Source: Mesodorylaimus sp. YZB2_4 (lineage: Eukaryota; Nematoda; Enoplea; Dorylaimida; Dorylaimidae). Taken from it: a stretch of DNA of 64,000 bases. The position numbers were made by a program, and so were the translations under genes. The stretch lies in NCBI GenBank assembly GCA_030248295.1, contig JASANH010001053.1:124001-188000 (forward strand), given 5' to 3'. The notes beneath the pieces are model-generated. The model was not told the DNA's origin, searched no databases, and saw only the letters and a program-made list of their open reading frames with translations. Positions 1-12,523 of this stretch are shown here, piece by piece (position 1 is the first letter of the stretch; every line of letters starts with the position of its first letter).

Positions 1-429
1 CCAGAGTTTACAGAGTGCCACAAAACAAGTAAGAACACGAGTGGTTAAGCTCAAAAACTGGTTTCGCAAAGCAGGGTAATGTAGACCAGTACAAGATTAT
101 CCCGTCCCACCAACACGAGGCAATGGAAATTTTATTGCTTCTGTGTTCTACTAAGGGCTTGCGCGGACATACCGACTGAGGGTTATCCACGCTTGTCCAC
201 CCAACATATACACATGATTCCTTCATGTGTGAGTCATGGAGATGGAGCTAACTCTCATGAGCAGTTGTGATAGCAATGCGTAATAAATTACGTACATTGG
301 CTTCAAGTCGCTGTCATTATAATTTTCTCACCCAAACCCGCATATCTCTGTTCTTAGGCGATTGGACAGACGACAGAACTGATAAACTCACGACAAGAAC
401 TAAGACTCCAATCGTAGCCTAAGCCTTAC

Positions 430-639
430 CAGTGCGACTGACAAAAATGTTTTCCTGCGTTGTGTAGCGTTAAAATAATGTTTTCTGCGATTCCTCCTGA
501 GCGTTCACTATTCCAAGCATGTGTTATATCTTCAAAGGCGCTACTAATCGGCATAAATTCCATGTATCGGGCCGACTTTGCCAGGCATGCAATAATGTAC
601 TGTACATCTCTGCCTTCAAAAATTCGCTGTGCCCCATTG
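430..639 (-). other. candidate internal exon of a gene extending off the left edge
   Basis: An open segment on the minus strand starts after a TTTCTTGCAG acceptor and ends at a TG|GTAAGG donor, giving 69 codons with phase 2 at both ends. The peptide is mostly helical-looking and contains RDVQYIIACLAK and GIAENIILTLHNAGKHFC. The pattern of a helix, a tryptophan and a further helix with conserved leucines loosely recalls the helical GAIN subdomain A of adhesion GPCRs, but this is a guess from appearance. No partner exon could be joined with confidence; the next exon would lie left of base 430 and may be outside the window. It could also be a chance open frame. Confidence 0.3.
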
Positions 640-1359
640 CTGCAAGAAAGTCTCGAGAAACTGCACATCCGTCAAAATTCCAGCCCAAAGCAGGAGATTG
701 TGCAATTAAAGGAGGGACCTGTCCTGCAAGTATAATAACATTTTTCAACATAGTCCCTGAAATATCCACTATACAAGAACTGCAGATGTGAGAATCTTCC
801 AGCATTTACCTTCCTCAAGCTGGTGACATGCGTAAATGAGGCTAGTTGTTATGGTCTACTTATCAACCCTAAAAGCTCGAGTACATGTGACCAGCCAGTA
901 GCCAAGCAGGATCTTTCTTGATCACCTTTTGTCAGCCTGGACCGGCCTGCTCCGAAGGTGCATCAAACCACATGTACTACCTTTCCCAGTTTCATTCATG
1001 AATTATTTGCTAATATCGTTGTGGCACATGTATTACATGGTTGACGCTACCGCGCCCCCCAGATATAACATATGTATATCTTACAAAAAACAGACACAGA
1101 AAATGTTTTCTATTTATAATACACCAACTCACAATTTTCAGCTATTTGCACTTTAAAATTTCTTGTGGGCGTCGCTGCAGCATTCTGCACTGCGATAACC
1201 CTTCTCCTGATTATCCTGTGCGAAAATGAGCGGGCGTGACATGGTTTCACTACTACTGTTATATCTGGTATAAAACATTACTTGACTAGCAGTTATATGT
1301 TATACAGTATATGTTTTGTTTTTTTATGTAGGTCAATATACATACATATAACCCTTGCG

Positions 1360-1367
1360 TTTGGTAC

Positions 1368-1403
<36 letters not shown>

Positions 1404-1450
1404 GTATGTATGTATATGTATATATAGTATATATGTGTATATATGTATGT
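1360..1450. repeat. AT-rich microsatellite (TA/TATG)n
   Basis: A run of alternating TA with interspersed TATG units covers about 90 bases. The open frames across it on both strands are low-complexity Tyr/Ile strings and are not genes. Confidence 0.9.
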
Positions 1451-1841
1451 AATATTTATACGTCCTGCCAACTCTTCAAAACAGAAAGTATCAGTGTGCA
1501 GCGACGTTCGATGCAACACTCCATAAATCCGGCTTCCGAGGGTGCGAGTCCACCAGTGGCTAGAAGTGTCACTTGCCTAAATCTACTGACGCGGGTTGCT
1601 TGGCGCAGACGCACAGATGAATAAAATCTTACTTGGACCAAAAAACGGGAATCAGCCTCTACACTTGACTTGAGTGCGATGAACGAACGTCGATTCCGTA
1701 GTGAGGAAACCCCCAGATAACATGCGAGAGTGTAACAGACTTCACATTCCACTGCTTTTTTTGCATGCGTTCTAGAGCACCTCGACCACTGGTCATCCAT
1801 CAGGTTATCAGAAGCAGGGGTGGGCCAGATAATAATAAATG

Positions 1842-2099
1842 CTAATAAAAGAGCCAGGTCAAGCTCCAGTAGCCTAACAGAAGCGTCATATTCTCACTGC
1901 AAGGGCTGAACGTCAATCGATTATTCACGATGGAAAGTGTCACGATGATCACCATTGTCCCTGCGAGCCCCTTGCTTCTGCATGTGGAAATAACAGCTAT
2001 CATAGTGAGAAGAATAGCGGCTGCTGTGCAGGTGATAAACGCGGCGGGTTCAGGAACGAATGTATCATACAACTTCGATTCTCTTCTCTTCTCAAGCAA
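1842..2099 (-). other. open segment with two hydrophobic stretches, possible exon
   Basis: The minus-strand frame contains two hydrophobic stretches, AAFITCTAAAILLTMIAVIST and TMVIIVTLSIV, separated by a short polar loop with Arg and Lys. This resembles two adjacent membrane helices. I found no clear start codon and no acceptor-donor pair that links it to other coding segments. The 3' end of the frame (LLLGYWSLTWLFY) resembles a translation of the minus strand near 870-920 (LLGYWLVTC), which suggests a small local duplication. It may be a gene fragment or chance. Confidence 0.2.
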
Positions 2100-2504
2100 T
2101 TTTTGTTCTTCTAGCGGGTTCGATTCTCTTCTCGAGTAATTTTTTGGACTTTTTTTGAGCTAACCGCAAAGATTTCATACTGTACCGTACTGTATTTTAG
2201 AACTTTACAATTGCATGGCTGGTGCAAGCTCAACGTTTTCTTCAGCATGTAGCTTGAAGTGTTGGCCTACCGCTTATGTTAGACGAAGTACAAGATTTTG
2301 GCAGGCATTCATAAGGCAGGCTTCAAATCACGCCCGCTTCGCCTTATTGATTATGGACACGCAGAAGCAGAGAACAAAAGGGTTTAGCCGTGAAAACAAT
2401 GGGCAGGTACACTAACTTACCAACCTTGGCGGCCACATAACTTGTTCAAACAGCCCGACTTATGTCCTTTAAATCCGCTCAGTTGTAGAGCTCAGTACGA
2501 TACT

Positions 2505-2815
2505 TATATGCCAAAAGGCACCAACTGTCAAACTGTCAAAAAATGCATTAAGTGCCGAGACATACTCTGAGCACTCAGAAGTTTCATCTGCCAAAACGAC
2601 GCAACCGTATCTACCGTATGACATGAGTTACTGAGCCCCAAAAATATTCCTTTTTCTGATTCTCATCTGCCAAAGCGCACCATCTGCCGAAAATCGCAGG
2701 CCAAAAGGCACCAACTGCATCTTTTTTCCGCAGTTAGTGCGTTTTGGCTGATTCAAAAAAGAAATGCTCGAGTGCAGGGAAGGAAACATGATGCAGTTGG
2801 TGCCAATTAGGTGTA
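2505..2815. repeat. iterated-word repeat array (GCCAAAAGGCACCAACTG)
   Basis: A word close to GCCAAAAGGCACCAACTG recurs near 2511, 2590, 2669, 2684 and 2700 in partly diverged form, and appears inverted near 2732 (GCAGTTAGTGCGTTTTGGC) and 2791 (ATGCAGTTGGTGCCAATTA). The copy at 2700-2721 can pair with the inverted copy at about 2790-2810. No gene is visible here. The layout matches terminal repeats of other elements in this window, so it is probably the remnant of one end of a DNA transposon. Confidence 0.55.
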
Positions 2816-3500
2816 CTCGCTAAACCCAAATCGAACTGGTCGATACTGATTCTGGAGGTGAACTTTGGGAGAAAATTTCAGTTTTGGTTATGCGAGTGGT
2901 CTTGTTTATTCACGCCCTAATGTGCTTGAACGAATTGGAGCATGAAAAATACGCACCTGGCACTTTTTGTCACAAAATCTGACAAATTTCTTTATCTTCG
3001 AGGTCTGCTAAATGAAGCTAGAGGGCGACTGCGCTGCATGAAATTAGCGGAACACAAAAATTAAAGATGGCCGGACTCACATCCACAATAATCAGCACTT
3101 CGGTTCGAGCTAGTGCTTTGCATGTCCACACACTCGAAAGCAAAAACTTTGAACGATGTTTTCTCTAAACTGATTTTTTGACACTTGGTGATATGTTTCG
3201 GGTTGGAGAAAAGCTTTTCGATCAAAATAGAATGATAACTATAGCAGTGCACAAATTTACATATTGATGAATTTACTGTACATTAACTTTGGATGCATTT
3301 GTGCATTATAGTGCAATATACTGTAAGTATAAGGTAGGGTACATTTGATCATTAGAAGGGAATGAAATAAATGAGTCATTTGATAATTTTTATGAGTAAA
3401 GCGTGAAGGCTTTGATTTTCCATTGCAATTTTGAATTAATCACATTTCAAGCTGGGTACAATTAAATTCCATGCTTTGACTGAAAATAAATGATGATACG
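2816..3500. other. AT-rich non-coding stretch
   Basis: I see no convincing gene, RNA or repeat in this stretch. Short open frames on both strands have no splice-site support. Confidence 0.5.
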
Positions 3501-3514
3501 GTCTTGTCAGCCAC

Positions 3515-3800
3515 TTATCGGCAAGTTTGGTACCTCACAAGGTCTAAAATCAGTTGCACGAAAAAGAGGTCCTTGGCCTCAACTCTTGACCAGTGACTCG
3601 CACCTTCCACTAGGACCCAGCTGTTGGCCAGGTAGGTCAGGCGTATGTCTTTCACACTTATTGTTAGAATCAGCGCCAGCTTCCTCGTGAGTGTTTCAAT
3701 CGAGGCAGGTACAGGTATGAGTTTTTGTGAATTGTCCTTCACCGTCAAACTAGTTGGATCGATCGAGACCAGTACAGGAGGCTTCAATTTGCAATTGTCG
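3515..3800 (-). other. possible exon, unassigned
   Basis: On the minus strand an open frame reads KPPVLVSIDPTSLTVKDN and continues to LFFVQLILDL, followed by a possible donor (CTT|GTGAGG near 3540). The beta-rich look (alternating hydrophobic residues) could fit an extracellular domain. A further open segment upstream, about 3920-4060, ends at a possible TTTTTG|GTAGGT donor. I could not link either to the Ig-like gene that ends at 4222 or to the segment at 430-639. These may be exons of a downstream gene on the same strand or chance open frames. Confidence 0.2.
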
Positions 3801-4221
3801 GCATGTTAGCATGCTTCTTAGCGAGTGGTAGTGGTAGTACCGAAGTCTCAGCCCATCAAGCTAACCAACTGATTTTAAGAAAACTGACTGAAAACTGGCA
3901 CCTACCAAAAATTGCAAAGATCCATTGTCATGTCCAGGTGATCCCAAGAGTGATAAAGATGCAGGGAAAGTTCGAAATCGCAGTCGCCATAGAATTGGGT
4001 AGCGTAGCGTCTATTAGTTGAAACTCGAAGTCAAGCTGGGGCTCCTCTCGTGTAAAAAACGACGCACGTGATTAGAGCTACACACGTCAAAATGAAGGGC
4101 ACGTTTTACAAACAGCTATAAAAGATCTGTCACGATCAGAGAAAACCAGGCTTTATAAACTGAATGGCATCAATCAATTATTTCATCTGATACGCACGTG
4201 AACTATCCTCAAGCATGCGAC

Positions 4222-7200
4222 CTATTTGCAATGCTCTACAAGCATGAGCAACGCACTGGCCAGGGGAATACCAGAAAATACATGGATTTGTAAGCCTCCG
4301 TTAGTCGAACTAAGCATATCATGCGATGTGACTTGCTCAGTCACGGTGACAGAGGTGGAAGTATCTGTCAAAGTCACAGCTCTTTTGATGGTGTATCTTA
4401 GATCAAGGAACGGAGCAGTCGATTTGTAGGCGATGATAGCGACAGCTTGATATTCTCCTGGTTCAGAAACGTTCAAATCATTCCCCTAAAAAGGTTATAT
4501 CGTTTTTATTATCTATGTTCGAGAATTTACCCTTTTTTTTACTGTAAGCAATTGTCCACTTGTGCTGGGCTACTTTAAACTAGAAGTGCCTTGTGATATA
4601 CAATGAATAGCATACTTACATATGTTATAACTCTCTTGCCTTGCACCCATTCGAAATCAATCATGAATTCTGGTGGCTCCTGAGTAAGACTGCTGCTAGC
4701 TGTATACACGCCAGTGCTCTTATCGTGGCTGCGCTGAATTGACAGTTGTCCTCCTGCGAAACCACAAATCGAAAGTCTGCATTTGTTTGCAAGCTACATC
4801 CAGAATCCACACAATTTGAAAATCATAGCGGGAATTTTAAAATTTTGACAACGTTGAAAAAGCAGAGCGACAATAAAAAGTGTGTGCAGCCCCGAGTCCT
4901 GCATGGGTACCCATACCCGTACCCGCCGGGTATGGGTAGGGGCTTGGGTGAGAGGCGACGGGTACGGGTATTGATTCTTGTTTAATTCTTTTATTCGTAT
5001 TTCTGACAGCGCTGCAAATTTTAATCTTACGCATTTTTTGGCTGTTTTTAGCGAAAGAGTTCTGATGTCTGCTCTTTTGAGGCCAGTTGTGACTACAGTT
5101 GATATCCATCTATCCATATCTATATCTAATCGATATCGATATCATTTGACATTATCGATATCGAGATCATATCCATATCCATAGCTTTGGGGGATATATA
5201 TATCTATACCCTACTATCTGTTTTCTTTGGGAATGTCCACACGGCACGTGAAGGGCGTGAATATTCTCAAAGTAAACAGGTAATATACGCATTATATCTT
5301 TTCACAACCAAGGTATTGAAAAAAAGATATGGATATGTAAGCGTTTCTGAGATTCGAAAATGGTTTTTTACTGCAAAAAGAAGCTGGTTTATGTCGGTAA
5401 GCCGCTAAGGCGCCATCCGTCGAGGACGTCAAGACCCCTGCAGTAGTGGTGGGTGTCACTAAACTACACAACTGACTGACTGACTTCTTGCTTTTCTGTC
5501 TAAGCTCCTATCAAAACAGCGACAAAAAGCTTCAAAAAGCAAAGATAAAAAAGTGCTATAAAACTTGGATTTAAGTGGAAATTCACATGAAAGGTTAAAC
5601 TACAGTACAGCATCTTCAGTTAGGAAATTTCGAAACAAGGTCGGAGAAAAGATGAAAAGTATTTTTGAGCTCCTAACAGGGGGCCAACGGAAAATAAGGG
5701 TGTGGCGCTTGGAGTCCATACCTTATATATGACAGATATGTAGGATAGGACTCTTTTGTATGGATGTCCTGCGCCTCACGATCAGACACGTCTCATCTAA
5801 TTGTAAAACTGACTGCTGCACACAAACTAGCTTGTTTTATCAGCAGTAGTTGTTGTTGACCTCTGCATACAAGCTACACAGGCGCTCAAAACTGAAGCAC
5901 GTTTGGTAGCAGAGTCACAAATCTTGGTTTCATGGGGCAGCTGCTCATTTTTGGTAGACTTTATGCGTTGGTCGCCTTCGGTCAGCCATAATCGCCAAAA
6001 TTGCCTTTAGCTAAACATTTTAAAAGGCACTCTTTATTAAGTTAATTTTCGTTACCGTCTCCAAAATGAATACAACACGAATGCGATTTCATTCAGAGTT
6101 TAAGATTGTCAGGTTTTTGTCAGCTTCAGGTTTTCAGGTTTAAATTGAAACATCTATTCCTAAAGGAACAAGAAAATCGAGGCATTACTCGAAATAGACA
6201 TCATTAATGCTTTTAGCGCTATAGCGTTTGGCTCAGATTACTGCCTTAAGAAAGTCTTTTATCGTGACAGTTAATGAACTTTTGAATGAAAATTAAGGAG
6301 TTTCGTAGAAAACTCTGGTTTTCTGTAATTATTTTCATGAATTAATTACTTACTAATGTTATGAAAGGCGGGTACGGTACACCTTATAAACACAGATTGC
6401 TGCACTTACGATTAGATATACTGAAGAGAAAATTTCAAACTTTCCCTCTCTTACCGAAAACTATTAAATAATTTGCCAGTGTTGCAATGACAGTAGCAGG
6501 ATTTTTCTGATTTTGATAAAACTTGCAAACCAGCTTGTAAACTTTCGGCGCTTTATCAAAAACTTTTTCTGGAATAATAAGGGTGACTCGTGCGTCACAT
6601 GCATTGATTTCAAAAAGTGTCTCCTCCTGTTTCTGATTCTCTTTGATGATGCATATCAGCTGTTTTTTGTATGTTCTTGTGCCCTTGGGACAGTAGATTT
6701 CAATTTTATGTGCGTGGGGGTTGATGGCGATTGGTTCATTAAATATTGCCGACTTTTCATTGCATTCTAGTCTCGTCCGCTCGTTTATGGAGCTTATTGG
6801 CGGATCTAAATTCAACAGGTTTCGTGCGAGCGGTCCAATATCAAATATTCAAAGATACAGTAAATCTGAATTGGAAAAAAGTCAAAGACGTGGCATCAAT
6901 AAACTTTCCACGTTGTGGTAATATGGAATGTGCGACAGATAAAAGAAAAAAATTAATAGACCTAGCTGAATTAAAACAGCTTATTCTGTTATGAAATGCA
7001 TAAATGGTCGGAAAGAAGCTTGAATGGAAGCAGGTATATAATCTTTCCCTTCAAAATCATGATTTTTTTTGCTCAGCAATCAAATAATTTGTGCAGCATC
7101 AGCTCAAAATTTCTCTCAAAATAGGTCTTTCACGTTTTTTGAAACTCCAATATCGCTAGTAAGGCATTTCATGGAATGGAAATAAAATTTTAGGGGTGAA

Positions 7201-10200
7201 TTTTTCAGGATCTAACTTAGAACGAGTGCCAGAGTTGCTTGAGGTGCTTGAATATTCAGCAAAAGTCGATACTCACCAAGACCTGTCTGGTTGCAATGTT
7301 TATGGAACACGACAGTTGTATTGCGGTATAGCACTTGCGCCTGTGCAATAATGCAAAAGGCCATAAATGATACTATGCGAGTTGGGGTTTTATAGCAAAA
7401 GAACATGTCAGGCATGCTTTCATTACACAGCATATTAGCTGGAATAGTGGTGAGTGGTTTTGTCAGGTTGTAGCAAGGATGTACGCCATCTCTTAGAATC
7501 ACGCAAAAAGTCCCGTTATAGCATGACGTGGCGATATTGCAAGCTCGATTGTAAGAGTTCCCTGAAAAATGCAGTCTTATTCATCTATTACTTATTCCAA
7601 CATAACAATCAATTTTAAACACAATTCCCGCCGAAAATTTGCTAAGTAAATAATGTTAAGGATTTCCTACTCGTGCTGGCACAGCGGCAGAGCAGTGTCT
7701 TACAGATTTCCGCCATTTGCGAGGTTGCTTTGGTAGCACATACTGTAAGATGCCAAGCCATAATTTTGTTGCTGTTTTTTATAGCAATGAGTCGTGAGCA
7801 GATCTGATGAGCCTACTTGTCATACAAAGTCTCGGCGGGAGAAGGAATTTCTAATCATAGCATTTTCACGAGCCCCGCGCAGCGCAAAATTTAAAATTCT
7901 CTCTGTTCGCTTGTGACATGATGTAAGTATTTGCACAGATAAAAAATCCCATATTTAAACCACGGCCCCAAGGCATTGGTCGGTTCCCAGAATACCTTTC
8001 CCAGATAATTAAGTTGGACAGGGATGAGTGGTAAATAATGCATATTCTGACTTTGACGGGGTTTATATTTTTTAAAACAGCAGTACTTGCCTACGTAAAA
8101 AGGCAGCAAAAATGATGACTGACTAAGAGCTTCGTCATCTTTGTATTTGCAATTGTAATTTCCAAGGGTAATATTCTTGCTAATGTCCAATCGAAACTCG
8201 GCGGTTTTAGTTGTCGCATTGCAGCCCCCAACGACTTTTGTCTTCTTCTCCTGATTTACTAATTCATATTGATCGCCATAATCACACGTGGACCCTCTGC
8301 ATAACACTGTGACGTATCCTCCTTCGTAGGCCATCCCTGCTTGGTCGCCGTACATGTCAAAGAACCGAATTTCCGCAATGTCTGAAATTTAAAAAAAAGA
8401 TATTTCCGGCTTTCCGGATAAAAGATTTTACAAGATTTTGGCTGTGGTCAGTCGCATATACGGTTGGAAAAAATACTTGATTTGAATGTGTGTGTATATT
8501 GTATATATTGTGTATATACACAAACTTCTAGGTTGCGTATGTAATTCACATTATGTGTATTTACACAATATTGTATATTTTTTGTATATTGTATACTTTT
8601 ATGTTCTGCTATGAAAAACAAATAATGATTCAAGCATGCAAAAGCGTGCAATAGGATGTCACTACCTAAAAATAAGACATGCAACGTTTTTATCAGTGTA
8701 AGAATGATAAAATAATGAAGCGTTTGCACAGCCATGAAGCTTAAACCAAAAAATTTTAAAGCATCTGAAAGGAAAAAATGCAATGCAATTTGTGCTCATT
8801 GCACAAACGGTTTTTAAATGCTCGATTGAATTTCCGGATCTTTTAATTTCCGTTTTGCGATTTCAGTGAGTCGAAAACTTTTTGGGCGTTTTAAACAGCT
8901 ACCTCGAAACTTCTTCGGAGAAGCCTACATACTTGATGGAAGTTCTGAATACGACAACAACATTTTCCAAACTTGAAGAATCAGTCCTAGATTCCTAAAA
9001 GTTGGAGTTCGGCAATGTATTTCACATGGGTTCCATGTCAAATACCCATGGATTCACATGGATCCGTTTGCTTTAACGTCCAATGCAGGGACCTAAAAAA
9101 AACATCGCCAACCGTTTCGACGATCTTGACGAAACAAGAAATTGATGGTGCGCGATCGAATCAATAGATGGTACGCAAACTGTAGACTCGCCTACCCGTA
9201 ACAATCGGACCTTGCTGGACCTTTGTATCCTTGGCGATTCTTCGAGGCACATATCGCCCGAAGTGCTTCCCCCGATTCATACATCGGACCACAACACAAT
9301 ATCGATATCACTCCGACACCGCCCACCTCCCAAGCCACCTGAAACAAAACTCGTTTGGCGTCTACGAAATGTAAACTGGGATAGTGTAAACCCGCAAATA
9401 TCGGCGAAAGAGTGTGCTGAACTTGTTGATTCAGCTTCAACAGTCGACGTCGCTTGCAATCGATTGATGGATAGGATCTTTGGGGTTATTTTTGCGATGA
9501 TTCCTCGTTCAACTGCTCGACGTAGTCCACTTCCACCACCGCTTACGTCGCAACTTTTACACCTTATTCGTGAACAGAATAGTGCATACCGGAAATGGAA
9601 ATCGACAAATTTACTATCTGATCATTCTTGGTTTTCGCGGCTACGAAAACAAGTGAAGAAACAAGTTCGTATTAGTAAGCGCCAATATGTCGAGACTACC
9701 TTTTCTACGCAAATTCTCCTTCTGAATTCTGGAATGCTTATAGGCAATTTGAACTAGAAAATCGGTCCATTCCTCTATTGTTTGATGCAACTGGAAAAAT
9801 TGTCTCTGACCAGGAGGAAAAAGCGAACCTTCTTCAAAATGTTTTCTCTTGGTATTTTAACTCGAATCCGTGCTCCCGCTATTGGCCGCCTCTGCCTGAC
9901 CCTGATGATTATTTTGATTACTCTGTGACTGAGTATTTTGTCAGGCAGCAGCTCACTGCTTTACGACTACGGGGCGCTCCTGGGTCAGATGGTCTAACGG
10001 CATCTATTCTTCGAAATTTGGCTCCATCGATCACGCCAGCCCTTACTAATCTGATCAACAGATCTGTAAGAGAGGGCATTGTTCCATCAGCTTTCAAAAC
10101 TGCAAAAGTAATTCCGATTCCCAAATCGGGTGATCGCTGGTTGCCGTCCAGTTATCGTCCAATTTCTCTGCTTCCAGTTCTCTCAAAAATAATGGAGCAG

Positions 10201-12393
10201 CATGTGTTTAGACTTCTGCAACCACGGCTTATTTTGCCATCAAAGCAGCATGGATTTCGTCGTGGGCACTCGACTACTGGAGCAATTATTCAGGTAACTC
10301 AAATGATCCACGACTGGCTTAATTCCCCATCATTTCGAGCAGTCGGTGCGGTTTTTTTTTATTTAAAAAAGGCGTTCGATAGAGTGCATCATTTTTAATT
10401 GTTGGAGTCTTTGGAAAGAGACCACAAATTGTCTCCTACGTTACTCAAATGGATCGCATCATACTTATCTGATCGATCGCAGTTTGTTTCAATTGGCGAG
10501 TCGTCTTCAAGACCATCTCCTGTGATATCTGGAGTCCCGCAGGGATCAGTACTGGGTCCTATCCTTTTTACGGCATTTATTAACTCGTTATTGATTCGTT
10601 TTGAGGCGACCTATCCTGACTTTCTTTTACTTGCATACGCTGATGATTTGGTTTTAGCAGTTCCTTCGTCATCTCCCTCGGCCATTCAGAATCGACTCCA
10701 GCCTGCAGTCGACTTCATGGCGAGCCATATTTCGAAACTTGGACTCGAACTGAATACGGGCAAAACTCAGGCCTGCATTTTTCAATTGAACCGTTCAGCG
10801 ACAAAGTTCCCATCATTGACTTTGCATGGTAAATTGATCCAGTTTACAAATGTCGTGAAGTATTTGGGAGTGCATCTTTCAACGGATTTGCAGTTCTCTC
10901 AGCATTGCTACGAGATTGCAGCTTCTTTAAGACGAATAATTGGTGCTTTTCGTGGAAAGTTTGGGAAATTCGCATCGCAAGTTTTGGAGACAGCGTATCT
11001 TCGTTGCGTTTGGACTACGGATGTGTTGCATGGTCTCCAATCCAAAAAAAGTTAGTGGACGACTTGGAAAAAACACAAATGTTTGCGGCGAGAGCAGTTC
11101 TGAATAATTGGACAATACCGTACGAATCAGCCTTGGAGACATTGAATTGGCCATTCTTATCTGATCGTAGAAATCATCATAAACTGTTTCAACTACATCG
11201 ATATTACTATGGTCACGCGATTTATCCGACTCAGCGTTTTGCGCGCTCGGACATGTGTGGTCGTCGTGTAAGTGCTCGTTTAACAAAGCCTCATCACCTC
11301 GAAATTACTAAACCTCGCTCGCTGTCATATTCTCAAAGTTTCGAGTTTTCGACTATTACTTTATGGAATTCTGTGATACCGAGTAATATCGCTTTCGGTA
11401 CTTTCGAGGAATTCAAAAGTAATGTTTCTAAGCTTCGTTTTTGACCTTTTTATCCTGTTTTTCTCGTATTTGTGCTGTGCCATTTCAGTGGGCTGATAAG
11501 CTTTTCGGCATAGTAAATATAGCATAGCATAGCATAGCAAGAAATTGATCTTTGTCCCTAGGTGCAAATGAAAGCTCTTTGCAAAATATTAGATCCATCT
11601 AGCCAACTGGTCAGCCGTATTCAGCGCTTTAATTCCTGAGAATTCTTGAATTTTGCGCGACGAGAAATCTAGGCGCTAAGAAAAACACGCAGTACTATTT
11701 CCAAACTCGGTGTTCTGGTTTCGGTGCTCAATTTTAAATACTTTTTAGATCTTGGGGCTCGGTTATTTTCTTTAAAAAACCAGAATAATTCAAACACTTT
11801 GCTGGCCACCTGACATGCTGGCCAAACGGGCCCGATATTTTGCAAAGATTTTTTACCCACCTAGCAGCAAAGTGCAATTTATACTTGTGTCAAGATCGTG
11901 GTTGGTGATGTTTCCTTCCGAGTAATACATGGAATGTGGACCATCATTCTATTTTTTTTTGTTGATTTTTGAACAAATCATGGAACTTCAAAAAAATATC
12001 ATTGATACGCGGAAAAAGGAGCTCAAAGTGTCATTACGCTATAGAAGCAGTAAACAAATTGGGCTCGCTCATCTGCTCACATCAAAAATATACAATGTGC
12101 TGTATAGCACTACTTTGTGTATATTTGTACTTCGCGTATTTTCCTGTAATGTGTGTGTATATTGCATAATCACGTTTTCCAGAATTTCAATAAATAAATA
12201 CACAAAGTCTGTGTACATATGTATATTTCGTACCCACCAAGCCGTAGTCGCATCCAGCAGGAAATCACGAGTTAAACTTTGGCACGTCAAAGAACGCTAA
12301 CAAACATCACTTACCAACTTCTTTGTCGAATGTCGTCAAGTCGCCGAAAAGGGAAATACTGATCGCTAGAATGAATAGTTTTAATTCTGTCAT
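4222..12393 (-). CDS. Ig-like, probably GPI-anchored secreted glycoprotein (seven exons)
   Basis: Exons, in order on the minus strand: 12393-12315, 11914 (or 11948)-11861, 8381-8091, 7561-7277, 6805-6455, 4753-4620 and 4485-4222. Exon 1 encodes a signal peptide (MTELKLFILAISISLFG). Exon 3 has an Ig-like edge, LDISKNITLGNYNCKY, with an upstream cysteine. Exon 4 is cysteine-rich with several N-glycosylation sites. The protein ends with a small polar stretch (SSTNGG) and a hydrophobic tail (VFSGIPLASALLMLVEHCK), typical of a GPI-attachment signal. All internal junctions from exon 2 onward are phase 1 except exon 6 to 7, which is phase 0. Exon 3 ends at an AG|GCAAGT donor, a GC-AG intron. The model is about 485 residues. 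The exon 1-2 junction is uncertain because the nearest in-phase acceptor (TCGGAAG) is weak. The exact family is not recognised; a cell-surface adhesion or receptor role is inference. Confidence 0.75.
4880..5200. repeat. degenerate hexamer repeats (TACCCG / ATCCAT / TATCGA)
   Basis: This part of the last large intron of the Ig-like gene holds short tandem units: TACCCA/TACCCG with its inverse GGGTATGGGTA at 4905-4970, then ATCCAT, ATATCTA and ATCGATATCG units at 5100-5190. They are simple-sequence repeats and not coding. Confidence 0.8.
9000..11545 (+). mobile_element. 5'-truncated, decayed non-LTR retrotransposon
   Basis: The plus strand holds the end of an endonuclease domain (TLLDLCILGD at about 9210, then the SDHN motif near 9286) and a reverse transcriptase. 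RT landmarks are GAPGSDGLT, YRPISLLP, HGFRRGHSTT, SGVPQGSVLGP and the catalytic YADDLV (about 10636). The RT frame runs in pieces 9778-10398 and 10399-11055, with a C-terminal part continuing to 11444. Frameshifts near 9700 and 11000 and a stop codon at 10396 break it, so it is dead. The 3' end is a short tandem (ATAGC)n tail at about 11520-11538, a microsatellite tail as seen in CR1/L2/jockey-like lineages. The 5' end, including most of the endonuclease, is missing. It lies in intron 2 of the Ig-like gene, opposite in direction. Confidence 0.9.
11577..11847. mobile_element. MITE-like element, copy 1 (TGCAAAATAT termini)
   Basis: The left end reads CTTTGCAAAATATT followed by TAGCCAACTGGTCAG; the right end reads the inverse, with GCTGGCCAAACGGG and then GATATTTTGCAAAG. 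The interior has no gene. A second copy with the same ends lies at about 57923-58201. Two copies of similar length (about 275 bp) with matching inverted ends indicate a non-autonomous DNA transposon family. This copy ends 13 bases from an exon of the Ig-like gene. Confidence 0.7.
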
Positions 12394-12523
12394 TTTAAAT
12401 TCTTCTAGCCTGATATGACTTCGAAAAATCCGAGATCCAAATTATGCTTCAAGTAAAAAAGATATCACTCACTGGCATTCTTGACTACCGGGTCTCGCTG
12501 CACATGTGCATGCCTTAAGCCCA

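Noticed and set aside
1286-1519. Tyr/Ile-rich open frames on both strands
   Set aside because: They are translations of a TA microsatellite.
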